From positions 37,509,107 through 37,573,106 of the forward strand of contig JAJEKV010000002.1 in NCBI GenBank assembly GCA_021234155.1: 64,000 bases of DNA, read 5' to 3'. Shown here piece after piece: positions 11,741 to 22,311 of this stretch (position 1 is its first letter; each line of letters opens with the position of its first letter). This DNA is from Isoetes taiwanensis (taxonomy: Eukaryota; Streptophyta; Lycopodiopsida; Isoetales; Isoetaceae). A model generated the notes under the pieces. It was not told the origin of the DNA and made no database searches. It saw only the letters and a list, made by a program, of their open reading frames with translations. The position numbers and the translations under genes were made by a program.

Positions 11741-11888
11741 CAAACATTAAGTAAATAGTAGCAATAGAAGATTGGTTAAATCCGAATGTGATTTTGATTG
11801 CATATATGGCTCGGGAATGTCAAATTAGCATAAGGACAAACTTTCATGACCATCGGATGAAAAAAAAAGGCACAAAAATTAAAAAGTG

Positions 11889-12050
11889 TTAGACGTCGCT
11901 ATAACAAAATACGTCGCGGACACGTCGCATGCGACGTTAAACCGTATATCGATTTTGAAATCGTATATACGATTTCAAAATTACGTCACATCTCGACGTC
12001 GCTGACGTCGCATCGCGACCGTGTGTTTTCACGATCCGTGAGGGCGTCTT
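11889..12050. repeat. Internal GACGTCGC cluster of the CACTA element
   Basis: A third cluster of the words that make up the two subterminal arrays lies mid-element, with the palindromic stretch ATCGATTTTGAAATCGTATA beside it. It may mark the end of an older element or a nested, truncated CACTA copy. Confidence 0.6.
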
Positions 12051-12204
12051 TTAGGGACCATTCCTAGGCTTCCTTCTATCGACTATTTTGGGCGATCTTC
12101 TACCGGCGCTCGACCTTGAGCGACTTTTAAGCACTCTTTTTAAGGTTAGTAGATCATGCTTTTTGGATTGAATGGTTTTTTGGATTGAATGATTTAGTGT
12201 AGAT

Positions 12205-12545
12205 TTCAAATTTTTTTTTCTATCTCTTTCCTTCTTTTTCTTCTTCTTGTTTCTGCATTCTTCTTCTTTTTCCTTCTTTCCTCATTTCTTTCTTCGATTC
12301 TTCCCTTATTTCACTCTTCCATTCTTCCATTCTTCTATCTTCTTCCATTTCATTCTCTTATTTCTTCCATTCTTCTCTTTCTTCCCCTAATTTCTTTTTT
12401 CTCCTCTTTCCCCTTCTCTTCTTTCTCCCACCCTTCTCTTCTTCTTTGATTCATTCATTTTTTTTCTTTCTTGTTTTACTATTTCTTCATCTTTTTTTTT
12501 TTTTTTTTTCTTCTTCGATCTTTTTTTTTTCCTGTTGTTCTTATT
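12205..12545. repeat. Polypyrimidine tract (T/C on + strand) inside the CACTA element
   Basis: About 340 bases of almost pure pyrimidine dominated by TTCTTC and TTTCTTCC words. Its word use is closer to TTC repeats than to the CTTTTCCC style of the later tracts, so it may have an independent origin. Phe/Leu-rich frames here are products of composition. Confidence 0.85.
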
Positions 12546-12675
12546 CTTCTAACTCTTTGTTGCTTTCTATTTGATTTGGACCCTCGGGATCTTGTTACAC
12601 CGTCCTTCTTTTTTGGTAAGTTGATCGCGCTTGCATTTTATTTTTATAATTTTAAGCGGGGTTAAAAAAATTGAT

Positions 12676-12990
12676 GGAGTGGCTTGTTCAAGGGCATGGG
12701 TGGCTCCACCTAGAGTGGGGAGGACCATGTACCCCATCAAGTCCACTTCACTACGATCATATATTTTTTCCTAGGTTAAGGAGTGGCTTGTTCAAGGGGG
12801 CGGTAGGCTCCACCTAGAGTGGAGAGGGCCACGTGCCGGTTCAAGTCCACGACCACTTGTTATTTTTAGGTTTAAAATAAAATTGTAGTGGCTTGTTCAA
12901 GAGGCACGGTAGGCTCCACTACGAGTGGAGACGACCGGTGTTCGGTCCAAGTCGACTTTTCTTGTAATTCTTAGGTAGAGGTGGCCAAAT
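12676..12990. repeat. Three tandem copies of a 104-105 bp unit with a tRNA-like B-box motif
   Basis: AGTGGCTTGTTCAAG occurs at 12678, 12782 and 12887. Each is followed by GGTAGGCTCCACC-like and AGTGGAGAGG-like words and then a GGTTCAAGTCC-like word. The second copy has GGTTCAAGTCC at 12838-12848, which fits the polymerase III B box and T-arm consensus. I cannot fold a convincing tRNA cloverleaf. Possible origins are a SINE or tRNA-derived unit, or a simple internal tandem repeat of the transposon. Confidence 0.7.
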
Positions 12991-13004
12991 CTAGCTTATA
13001 ACCC

Positions 13005-13500
13005 TAAAAGCGTTATGTTAGCCAACTCTAGCTTTTAATCCCAACTAATCCAGTTGGAAGGGGCTCATTTCGATGATGGGGGAGCTGCTTGAAAAAGAAG
13101 GTACATGACCTAGTCATAGTCTTATTTTTATTCTTTTGTTTTGTGTTAATCTATCGATTTATAGAAAAAAGGCAAAGTGATTGCAAAATTGAAGTCGAAT
13201 GCCAAAAATTGGGAGGCCCGATTGGTCAAAGGTCCTAAACCACTTAATCGTCCATAAGGAAGATATCAAGGTATTTGTTATTTGTTGCCATTCGTTCAAT
13301 TCGAAATAAGACATTTAACTTGTCATGTTGTATTCCTTGCAATCAGATCACTTTCGAACGTGCAAAGGATTCCAAGAAAAAACATCTGCCTCACGGACTG
13401 CCAAGGCAACTTCAAGCAAACGAATTCCGTCTCACTTGGGTTCTCGGCGGCGAAAATAGATTCGTAAGTGCTATAAACTCTTAGTTCACGTTAACTTTCA
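13005..13500 (+). other. Possible eroded coding segments of a CACTA protein
   Basis: Short frames with a lysine-rich, coding-like texture occur here, for example around 13161-13240 (KVIAKLKSNAKNWEARL) and 13340-13440 (FERAKDSKKKHLPHG). Their position near the right end is where CACTA elements often carry coding exons. I cannot match them securely to a transposase or a TNPA-type protein. Confidence 0.2.
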
Positions 13501-13628
13501 ATGTCATTGTCTAATATTGGTGGTATTGTTATAGAATTGGCTATCACGGGTTTTCCCCTAACGGGGAACACGTAAAGATAGCTACTACTACGCCTCTTGT
13601 ATATGATATTGTAAGTAACTATTAAAAT

Positions 13629-13695
13629 TCTTTCCTTTTTTTTTTTTTTTAAATTTTTTTTAAATTTTTTTTTAAATTTTTTTTTTTTTTTTTAA
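13629..13695. repeat. T-rich low-complexity run
   Basis: Long T runs interrupted by AAA, immediately before the right subterminal array. Confidence 0.9.
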
Positions 13696-13699
13696 TCCA

Positions 13700-13928
13700 C
13701 CACGCCGCCGCCGCGGCGTCCACGTCGCCACGCGACGTCTGAAAGCGACGTCGAGTCACGTCGAGTCCGCGTCTGTGCGCGAAGCCCGACGCCGCCGACG
13801 TCGCATGCGGCGCCGACGTCGCTATCGCGGCGTGTGCTAACGACGTCTGTGGGCGTCGTCGCGGCGATGCGTCGGGCGTCGCATAGACGTCGTTCAGACG
13901 TCGCTATAGACGTCGCTAAATGACCCTT
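13700..13928. repeat. Right subterminal CGTCG-rich array
   Basis: Dense GACGTCGC, GACGTCG and GCGTCGC words, in inverted relation to the array at 9416-9660. The Arg-rich 83-codon minus frame across it is a by-product. Confidence 0.75.
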
Positions 13929-13939
13929 TTCTTGTTGTG
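13910..13939 (-). repeat. Right terminal inverted repeat of the CACTA element
   Basis: It ends CCCTTTTCTTGTTGTG. Read as reverse complement it matches the left end at 27 of 30 positions and is followed directly by the GCA duplication. Confidence 0.92.
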
Positions 13940-13942
13940 GCA

Positions 13943-15960
13943 ATCATGATATAGGTCTATGGAGTATATGCAAGTAGAAGTGTATCGTCTAATTTTCTAC
14001 TTGGTACTGTTTGGTCAGCTTAAGATATACCCTGATGTGAATTTAATGGCCGTAAGATATACTCACCATTATTGGGATATATTTACCGACCCGAGGCCAA
14101 AAATCTTACCGGGTAATGCGATGATCATATGGATTTGTAACGGGGCGAAAATGCCAAGTCCGAGGATCACAAGTTGAGCGAAACCAGATCTTGGTGATGA
14201 GATGCCTATAACAAATGGGATAAGGTAATAATTTTGATAAAGTAGGAGAAGAGGGATTTATAAACGGAGGATTATGATAAACACAGGCATTTTTCCAGGT
14301 TCAAGCGGTCGGTGAGTTTGCTAGACAAGGATTAACATGTTGCACTTTATCTTAGTGTAGGTAGAATGTAGCTTTTCTATATGCTTTCTTAAGCGCCGAG
14401 GTTAACAAGATGAAGATGATTCAAAGGGATACCCTTAATTAATGGCGAAATTTCTTTGCCATGCTAAAATATGTTACGTAGAAGTTCTACATCCTTCTCC
14501 TTTCTTATTTTCGGGGAAAAATACATGGTTTTAATATTCTTTCCCGAGTTATGAGGGCTTCTACGACTGCTCACGAGTGTTTAATTTGTTCCAAGCATCC
14601 TCGCAAAATGCAACATGTAGGAAATCGAAATTCAAGCATAGGTTTAGTCCGAGTTATTTGCAAGGTTGCGAGAATATGAGATGGTCCAAGCCAAACAACA
14701 ATTTAGACAATAATTTCAACCGGATCTTTCTTGTTGATCACATAAAATAAAGTTATCCCCAGTGCCATGAAGGCATTTCGAGGGGAACACGCTTTTATTA
14801 AGTCATTTCTACATCTTTGTGAATGAAATTTTCATCTCTGTTGCTCGGACCACTTTTTGTTTTGTTCTGGAAAAACATCTTTGTTGATTCAAATTTTAAA
14901 TTTTTTTGTCTTACGCGGTGGAGTAGCAATACCGTTTACTAAAATATTTATATCCTAACTCGTTGCTAAATATTACATTATCAAAGCACCGCCTAATGAC
15001 ATCGATTCGGGGAAGCAAAAGAGACTTCCGTGGAGAGTTTGACCTTCACTGGTCATGTCATTTGTTACTTTTGTTGCTATCAATGAAGGAGGTGATTTCC
15101 TCTTCATAGGAATATTTCTCTGGTTAAAGTCTTGCCTTTATGTTTATTCAACAAAATTATGTTGCCCCATTGACCCATGAGGTGACAAGTTTAATATTTG
15201 GTTATTGTAGTGCTGATAATACTTCTGCTTGCTACCTTATAGGTTTTGCATCTTTAGAAGCTCGAACCATAAACAGAATTGTCAACTTGGAAGCTCTAGA
15301 ATTTTATGCAGATATAAACTTTTGTCTCTTTTAAAGTACAATGTGTTATATTTCAGTTTTTATGCCTTGAAAGGCATGTATACTTACTTTCTGCGAGCAT
15401 ATACGCATCTCCTGAAAATGTCCGATTAGTAATTGATGCCAACATCGGTGTAAATGTAATTATGTCGGGGGAGCACACATGAACTTCTATTCCCATAAAT
15501 GGGTTGGTGTAAAAGCATGGGTTGGTCAAAGTTTTACATGGTTGTGTTCTCCATGCATTTGTTGTGCCATTTGTTATGCCAGGATCGGATGTTTGAAGAA
15601 GCATTTTGTTGTTGTTTTTTTTTTTCATGTGATATAATGATATGTTTTCTGTACTCAACAAAAGACCTTACTAACGATTAGACCAATATGTTTAAACAAT
15701 AATATCATGTGTATACCAACATGTAGTATCCAATGCAGTCTCGAATAACATCTCTGAAGAATAAAAGGGAAGCATGGACTGGAAATGGCAGTAAAAAATT
15801 GCGAAAATTGAAGGTTTTGCACAACAGAAATAGGGGAAAAAAAATAGAGACAGCAGTTGTACAATTCTAATCGTTTATTGCGACATTTGTCTTGTTGCAC
15901 AGCCAAAAGTGGAAAGTTGCATGATGAGGACCATATCTATAGCATGCAATTGCAACAAAA
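13943..15960. other. AT-rich DNA right of the CACTA element, no gene recognised
   Basis: Small open frames at 13959-14177, 15140-15334 and 15353-15661 (minus) have no motifs I know. Confidence 0.35.
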
Positions 15961-15967
15961 AACACAA

Positions 15968-16050
15968 GGAATATAGCAATTTAACAAATACATTGGGTCT
16001 ATAAAACACATGGAATATAGCAATTTAACAAATACATTGGGTCTATATTA
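15968..16050. repeat. Tandem duplication of a 44-bp unit
   Basis: GGAATATAGCAATTTAACAA and the following ACATTGGGTCTATA occur at 15968 and, unchanged, at 16012. The near identity suggests a recent duplication. Confidence 0.9.
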
Positions 16051-16330
16051 TTGCTTGCATGAAAAGAATATTAAAGTATGGGGTAATTCAAGTCAAATGT
16101 CCTACAACATGTCGAAAGTTTTACTGGACATAGTGTATATAAGAAGTTTCAATGAACATGATTGTTTATAAAATCAAATGGATCCATTTAAGGAGTCAAT
16201 ACTTTACAACATAAATTCCATAAAACAATGGGGTAATTCTAGTTAAATTTACTAGAACATTTAAAAAGTTTCAATACATTGACTCGAAGAATTTGGAGCA
16301 ATCTAAACATTATGAACATTTCTTATAGTT

Positions 16331-16362
16331 TTTGGGTTGCCCCTAGGGGGGCAAACCCACCA
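16331..16362. repeat. GC hairpin repeat family, copy 2 (left motif)
   Basis: The palindrome is the same as at 7700: TTGGGTTGCCCC, then TA, then GGGGGGCAAACCCA. A second, different hairpin of the family follows at 16773, so this copy may span 16331-16797. Confidence 0.65.
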
Positions 16363-16620
16363 TGTTGTAATACTGATTTACAATCCTTACAGCAGTGTTC
16401 TCAATGCCACGATTTGAAAAGTAAATATAATTCGAGCAATGGCTTATTAGGTGTCTACCTACATGTATATATCATATTATGTATCATGTATAATACCAAC
16501 TAATCTTGCTAATAAACAAGAGCACAAGCAAATTAATATCGAGCATTGAACAACATTGTCCTAGATTGGTAATCACATTTCCTCTATTCATAAACAAAAG
16601 AAAACAAAACAACAACAAAC

Positions 16621-16703
16621 AAACTCACCCGTTCAGGCTATAAATAAGGCCCGACACCGCGAAACTCACCCGCTTCGGGCTATAAATAAGGCCAGACACG
16701 AGA
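16621..16703. promoter_or_regulatory. Tandem 41-bp unit carrying two TATA-like motifs
   Basis: AAACTCACCCG, then GGCTATAAATAAGGCC, then GACAC occurs at 16621 and again at 16662. Each copy has a perfect TATAAATA (about 16638 and 16680). They lie about 400 bases upstream of the BAHD relic on the same strand and could be its ancient core promoter. They also lie between two hairpins of the GC family, so they may belong to that repeat instead. Confidence 0.5.
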
Positions 16704-16772
16704 AAGGACAAAAAATAAAAAATATGAAAACAAAACGGCCAAATGGGAAACATGAAAACACACTTTTGTGCT

Positions 16773-16797
16773 ACCAGAGGGCAACCCTTCGTGCACT
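16773..16797. repeat. GC hairpin repeat family, copy 2 (right motif)
   Basis: CCAGAGGGCAACCCTTCGTGC is the second family motif, imperfectly palindromic around GAGGGCAACCCTT. It matches the motifs at 19385 and 22568. Confidence 0.6.
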
Positions 16798-17075
16798 TTT
16801 GTGTGCGAGCTGAGCACATGTTTATCCCTTCCTTATACCCTCTAGGGCATAATCTCATCTCCTTAATCTCAGCTATGCAACTCTTGTGATTTGGAGATTT
16901 TTGCCCTCTTTTTCTTTTACCGCTTCAGCTCATCCAAACGGTGACTATAATGCTACCTAGCTATGTGCACGGAAAGCTCCCTTTTATTCATCCGGTATGG
17001 ATTCTTTTCGCTTTCTTGATATGTTTTATCTGTCTATGAACCCTAAAGTCTATAATCTATGGAGCACCATTTTGC

Positions 17076-17516
17076 ATGTGGAGGTATCAGTTTAGGGTTT
17101 GCATATGCACATCAAATGGTAGACGGTCCGTAGGATTCAAACTGAAATCAGATGTGTTGAACGTTTCTGAGCCAGCACCGTCCGAGCCTTTGGTTGTAAG
17201 ATGCTTCAACTTTGACAGAGCAGAGATAAACAGGTTAAGATCTATTGGGGGTTCCAACTACACTTCATTCCAAATTGTCTCGCTCATATATGGCGAGAAG
17301 ATATGTGAGGCAAGATGCATGCGGCCGGATATAACCGCATCACTTGCCATGTTGATCAACCAGAGGCGGTTTGCCCGAGATCTACCTGAGGATTACTTTT
17401 GAAATGCAGCATCCTTTAATGTTGCCAACACCACTGTAGGAGAACTAAATGTAAAGGGATTGCCTTTTGCAACTAAGATGCCCTTTGCCATTGATGAAAG
17501 CTTGATGAAGACTTAA
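17076..17516 (+). pseudogene. BAHD acyltransferase (HCT-like) fragment with in-frame stop
   Basis: The frame reads LVVRCFNFDRAEINRLRS, then NYTSFQIVSLIYGEKICEAR, then MRPDITASLAMLINQRRF and LPEDYF. It then meets TGA at 17400-17402, where BAHD enzymes have Gly in the YFGN motif (GGA to TGA). It stays open in the same frame for 37 more codons (NAASFNVANTTVGELNVKGL). This is the central part of a plant BAHD enzyme, the family that moves acyl groups from CoA thioesters to alcohols or amines (hydroxycinnamoyl transferases and relatives). The catalytic HxxxD and the C-terminal DFGWG motifs are not visible on either side. The fragment is truncated at both ends as well as interrupted. The family call is confident; the subfamily is not. 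Confidence 0.75.
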
Positions 17517-17519
17517 AGG

Positions 17520-19250
17520 TAGACTGATTGATTACTGTATGCTCACCAATCGTAAAACTGCGATATGGTCAGAAAAGATCTTAGAATGGAGCCGAAAACC
17601 ATCTATATGTGGTCTTACGCAATCGCATGCACGCATGACGGATAAATCTATGGTATGTAGCCACTTTTAGATAATGCGGATAAATATGCAAAGTTAAATA
17701 GGTTGTCGACACATTGACTCGGTTTATCCGTGATGTTTGGAATAACGATTCTAGAACTTCGAGACAATTGTCTAGGCTTAAGAACAGCAAGGACATGGGC
17801 TATATTTAAATGGCGTTAACTCTAGTTGGGACTATGTGCGCTATTTATCATGCCATCAAACACACAGAATTTTACTTGCCTTTTTTTGCTTGCAAAAATG
17901 GGACCCCGATTGGCAAATGCACCTCGTGGTAAGCTTCTTCCTTTTTTTTTTTTTTCCGCCTCAACCTAACATTAATCGAGGTGTCAGTTTTCAAGGCTGT
18001 GATGCAAGCTGTTTATATCCTGTGTATTATTGTGTTGCTCGCTGTTGTTCGTATTCATTCCTTTTTAAGTTTGCAGCTTTGAATATAGCCTCTTCAGATA
18101 CATGAAATGATAAATGATTTGACATCTTGCAAATGATTGCATCAATACAAATCTTCTTTACTACCATATTTGAGGTTATTGAAGATGATGCTTTCGTGCA
18201 TTAGAGCTTACTTAAAATATTAAATATATCTTGATAGCTAGGGGGTATAGAGACACTATAGAGTATATGGATGCAATAGATTATTGGAGTAATTAGACAA
18301 CAAAGATGCCATTTTGTTTAGCAAAATTCACTTGATTCATCTTCCTTAATTACAACGACATGTTTGCTATGTCTCTTGATACATTATTTGCAGATACAAC
18401 AATGCCAAAAAGTACAGGTGTAATAATGCCAAAAATACAGACATCATGAATTAAGAAACCACTTATTTTTCTAGTGTTTGCAATAAATTAGACGTTTGCC
18501 ATCAACATTGCCCATAAATATAATGCATCATTAACAAGCCCAAAGTGAACATGTGTAAAAATGCAAAACAAGGTTGATCGGTCTGGCTCATATTGAATTG
18601 AGACTTATTGCATTGTGGTGATTGCAATATCCCTTAGTCTTGTGGATGATGATTAATTCATTTTGTCTGCATAGCATCTATGTAGATGCGATAGCATATA
18701 TGTACATGTGATGATGTATAGAGGATTTGTGTGACATTTCGACATCATAGAAAAATAAGTATAATTTTTATTACAATATCATGGGCTCAATTAGCAATTG
18801 TGAAATATTAGCAACACCCAAAGACGAGAGTACCACGGGCTTCCATAGATACACAAAAGCAAACTGGACATACCTTATCCATAACAACAATGATGACAAA
18901 TGACTAGGAAAAGATTTTGGTTATTGAGAGATGAGCGATGCACCACTAGGGCACCAATTCCTAGGACCGACAATAGTATGATTGACCACGGATGAACAAT
19001 CTACTACCAAGTACTTGAAGCATTTGATTATTGCTTCAAGTACTTCAAAGGCAAATTTTAGATATAGTTAATGCCATTTCCACCGCCAGAAAACAAGAAC
19101 TACATCGCATGCCACAAAAGTTTAAACTTCATCTTATGCCAAAGTTTCAACTGGCTTGGTCGCTCTTTTAATCAAGCTACCTTTTTTAGCTCCATCCATC
19201 CATCCCGAGACCGAGTTGATTGGCTTTGAGGTATAGCTTTCCTTGTGGTC
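17520..19250. other. AT-rich DNA, no gene recognised
   Basis: A few weak frames just after 17516 (for example near 17570-17640) may be further decayed acyltransferase sequence, but I could not establish it. The rest shows no motif. Confidence 0.35.
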
Positions 19251-19254
19251 TTAC

Positions 19255-19415
19255 TGGATCCTATGCCGCCTATATTATATTTACCCTCGTCCATGTGGGT
19301 TTGTGGCATATTCCAAGTATATGTCAGTATATGCTCGAAAACATGACTTTGAAGTGTGATTTAAGCCATTTCACTCTCGGGTCACGGAGGGCAACCCTCC
19401 GCGCAGAGCCTTGTT
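19255..19415. repeat. GC hairpin repeat family, copy 3
   Basis: An AT-rich arm (CCATGTGGGTTTGTGGCATA, AGTATATGTCAGTATATGC) leads to GATTTAAGCCATTTCACTC and then to the hairpin CGGAGGGCAACCCTCCG at 19385-19401. This copy joins the AT-rich arm seen at 7696 to the second hairpin seen at 22568 and 49894, which shows that the two motifs belong to one repeat. Confidence 0.7.
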
Positions 19416-19926
19416 TATTTTTATTTTTTGGGACAAACGAAAGCCAAAAAGTTTATTCATCAGATAAAAAGTACAAAATTTACATGTCTCATCGAACTGT
19501 GTAAGCACAAAATGGTGCCGCAAGAGCACGAGCTATCACAACAATTCACACACTGTCAGGTATCAAAAATGTCATGAATTATAAAGGCCAAACTTGGTTT
19601 CAATAAGAATAAGTAAAATATCAAAATTTTACCTTGAAGGGATTAGAATCTCGTTCCACTCAGTCGACTTTTTACTTTGCATATACAATTTAAGTACATT
19701 ATTCATTCGTCTAAAAAGTCCACGTTTTTGAGGTTATAGAAAGCTTTAGAATAACCAAAATTCTGAAGAGGTTAACTCACCAGAGAGGTGGGAATAAGCA
19801 TAGAAGGTACATCAAATTCCCTCTCATGAAGCGTAACGTGCTCTCTTTTTGCTTCAAAAACATTAGGGTTTTTTTGAGATTAAAAAAGGGCCTTCAAAAA
19901 ATGCCAACTAAGCTAAATGAAGATAA

Positions 19927-20344
19927 ATGAACTACCAATCGTAAATCGAGGCACGAGGGGTCCAAATAAAAAATATAACTAACTCACTGGATCACATTTT
20001 CTAGTATAACTATTGATAGAAAAGTCCAAATGAGCTCTTGTTTAGTGCAATAGATAGATCTCGTTGAGATCTTTCCAACCTTAGGTGCTTTGCACATATT
20101 TTAAATCACTTATGATTGTCAAAACTCTAAAAATATGGTTTTACCATTTTTACTATCTTATGGGGCTAAAAGATATGCAAACCACCCAAAGGTGGAAAGA
20201 TCTCAATGAGATCTATCTATTGCAACAAACAAGAGCTCATTTGGACTTTCTATCAACACTTATGATAGAAAATGTGATCCAAAGTTGAGTTAGTTATAAC
20301 TGTTTTGGTTGACTGGATTACCGCTTTCTGATTGGTAGTTTCAT
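19927..20344. mobile_element. Inverted-repeat element of about 418 bp (MITE-like or foldback)
   Basis: Outer ends ATGAACTACCAATC (19927) and GATTGGTAGTTTCAT (to 20344) are inverted, apart from one gap. After a weaker stretch, long arms follow: 19969-20100 against about 20170-20305, roughly 85-90 percent alike, including GTCCAAATGAGCTCTTGTTT and CAATAGATAGATCTC. The loop is only about 70 bases. It has no coding capacity. The family is undetermined because no target duplication is clear. Confidence 0.8.
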
Positions 20345-20410
20345 ATAGTCGCCAGTTCTTAGAAGGCCCTTTTATGATCTCAAAAATCCCTAATGACTTC
20401 TACTCGCCTC

Positions 20411-20770
20411 TACGCTTTGGTCCCACCAACTTTTTCTGGGTAGATCTAATCTCAACCGGATTGATCAAAATCTTTGTCATCGCTTAATAACATCCGAGTG
20501 GCTCAAATTTTATACTCGGTATGCCTCTCATGAAGGAACTTCTACTCGGTTCCTTAACGCTTTGGTCCTCGGCACTACGCCGAGATCTAATCTCAACCGA
20601 TTGATCAAAAATTGTCATCGGTTAATAACATCCGGAGTGGCTCAAATTTTATACTCGCATGCATCTGGAATAACGCTTTGTGCGAGATCTAATCTCAACC
20701 GCTGATCAAAATCGTCATCAGTTAATAACATCCCGAGTGGCTCAAATTTTATACTACGGTATGCCTTAGC
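20411..20770. repeat. Three tandem copies of a 100-145 bp unit
   Basis: Each unit runs from TAACGCTTTGG through GATCTAATCTCAACCG (20443, 20583, 20685), then TGATCAAAAT, GTTAATAACATCC and GAGTGGCTCAAATTTTATAC. Copies differ mainly by gaps between TTTGG and GATCTAATC. Confidence 0.85.
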
Positions 20771-20846
20771 CATTTTGGTTATGGCCACATGCCCTCAATT
20801 ATTTTTTTATGTAATAGCCCTCGGGCCAAGGCGTTATCTACCCCAT
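20771..20846. repeat. Single arm of the foldback family seen at 26486-26623
   Basis: CCATTTTGGTTATGGCCACA, then a TGCCCTCAATT-like word and GGGCCAAGGCGTTATCTACC follow the order of the right arm at about 26558-26628. Confidence 0.6.
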
Positions 20847-21299
20847 ATACCCGGATTTTTTGGTAGACCTCGGATTCGGCGGTTGAATTCAGCTTGGAGC
20901 AGTGAATTTTTATGCAATGAGGATGTATCAAATTGGATTATGCCAGAATACGCCTCTGCCAATTTAGCTATGAAAGCCTTTGCCGATTGTGGTATTCTAT
21001 GGAACGAATGACTCAAGCGATCTGCTTTGGGCCTTTAGACTTGATATTACAAGCTTTTGCTTGATTACAACACAACTTATTAATGTCGAGTGTTACCACA
21101 AATCGATTCAAAAGGTAAAAGAGAAATGGATTTGAAGGCAAACAGGGTTTTTGGGCGAAAGGAAAATGAAGGGCAATAGAGATTTGAGGGCCAAGTTTGA
21201 TTTAAGGGTTGTCCGCCATAACCGCCCTCACGGTTGTCTAAAAAAAACTTGACAAAAAAGTTGACATTTTTTATTTTTGTGTTATGGGCCTTTTTCCTT
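20847..21299. other. No gene recognised
   Basis: A 78-codon plus frame (20775-21011) and its minus shadow show no known motif. Confidence 0.35.
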
Positions 21300-21440
21300 T
21301 TTGGGTTTGCCCACAGGAGGCAAACCCACGATATATGTGTGTCTATGGCATATCCTAGGTATATGCTAGAATATACCTAGAATATAGTGGTGATGCTCCA
21401 AAACCCATTGTTCCACTCAGAACCAAGCACACTGCGTTGT
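21300..21440. repeat. GC hairpin repeat family, copy 4
   Basis: TTGGGTTTGCCCACAGGAGG, then CAAACCCAC, is followed by TATGGCATATCC, AGGTATATGC, AATATACCTAGAATA and AAAACCCATTGTTCCACTC. The last segment is also present after the hairpin at 42383 (AAAACCCTTTGTTCCACTA). Confidence 0.65.
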
Positions 21441-22200
21441 GGGTCGCTCATGTTTGAACAGCCCTAAACGGTGACAGACCTCTTTGATCCATCTCGGGAT
21501 GTAGAAGAAGGTGAGAACCAACTGCAAAAAGCACTCTCTTGAGATTCTTGGACATTTTGGTTCGACCGGTCGGATTCCGAAAAATCTAAAGGCGATTGAA
21601 TGGGACAACTCCTTGGAATCATTTCCGGTTTTTCTATAGTGGAAGATTACGGGTAAGATTTTCATACTAGTTATTCTTTTGAACTTGTTTACTCATAGGA
21701 AACTAGGTTTCTGCATGATTCTAGATTTGTAGCTATTTTTTCACGTTGATTCGGATCTTCTAAGTTGTTTAGTAGTTTAGGGTTTTATGTGGGAATATAT
21801 ACTTCGTTGAACAAACCGAAGGTGTATTTTTAGCTTGTTCAACAACGTCCACCCTCCAACTCAATTAGTACCTAGATCCGGCTTCCATTGTTTTAAGGAG
21901 GGAATAAAACCGAAATGGGAAGATCCCAAATATATGCCAATTCATGGGAAATGGACTATTTCATTGTCAATACAGGGGCTTTGTCTTTGATGTGTATTGG
22001 CTTCATACGTGCTATGGTACTATTAATCCTTAAAAATATTGATTCATTTTTTTTATATGTCCTTTTTAGAAGAACTTAAAGATGGTTATTTACGTTCCTG
22101 GTTTTGAAGCTGGCGGCCTTAATTGGAGAACAATTTGATGAAGGGGCCGAGATATGTGGTGTTGTTGAAAATGTGCAAATGAGGTGATAAACTTTCTTTT
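21441..22200. other. AT-rich DNA, no gene recognised
   Basis: It is AT-rich, with an 82-codon minus frame at 21417-21665 that has no known motif. Confidence 0.35.
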
Positions 22201-22311
22201 GTGGACAAAGACGTCACTAATGAAGCTGCTCGGTATATGCACTTCAATCCTCAAAGGTCATTGTTTTTATTCATATTATTTTTCATTGTTTTGGATGTTG
22301 TAGAGCGATTA

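Larger units (their letters stand above)
9395..13939. mobile_element. CACTA (En/Spm-type) transposon, 4545 bp, apparently non-autonomous
   Basis: The left end begins CACAACAAG at 9395 and the right end finishes CTTGTTGTG at 13939. The two 30-bp ends are inverted repeats of each other at 27 of 30 positions, and both run into CATTTAGCGACGT. The bases just outside are GCA at 9392-9394 and GCA at 13940-13942, a perfect 3-bp target duplication. Plant CACTA elements have these hallmarks: ends of the type CACTACAAG, 3-bp duplications, and subterminal arrays of short repeats to which the transposase binds. Here the first bases are CACAA rather than CACTA. The subterminal arrays are dense GACGTCGC-type repeats. 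I recognise no TNP2-type transposase inside, so it probably moved with help from an autonomous relative. Its interior is instead packed with repeats. Confidence 0.9.

Noticed and set aside
12676-12990. True tRNA genes
   Set aside because: A B-box-like word is present, but I could not form acceptor, D and anticodon stems.
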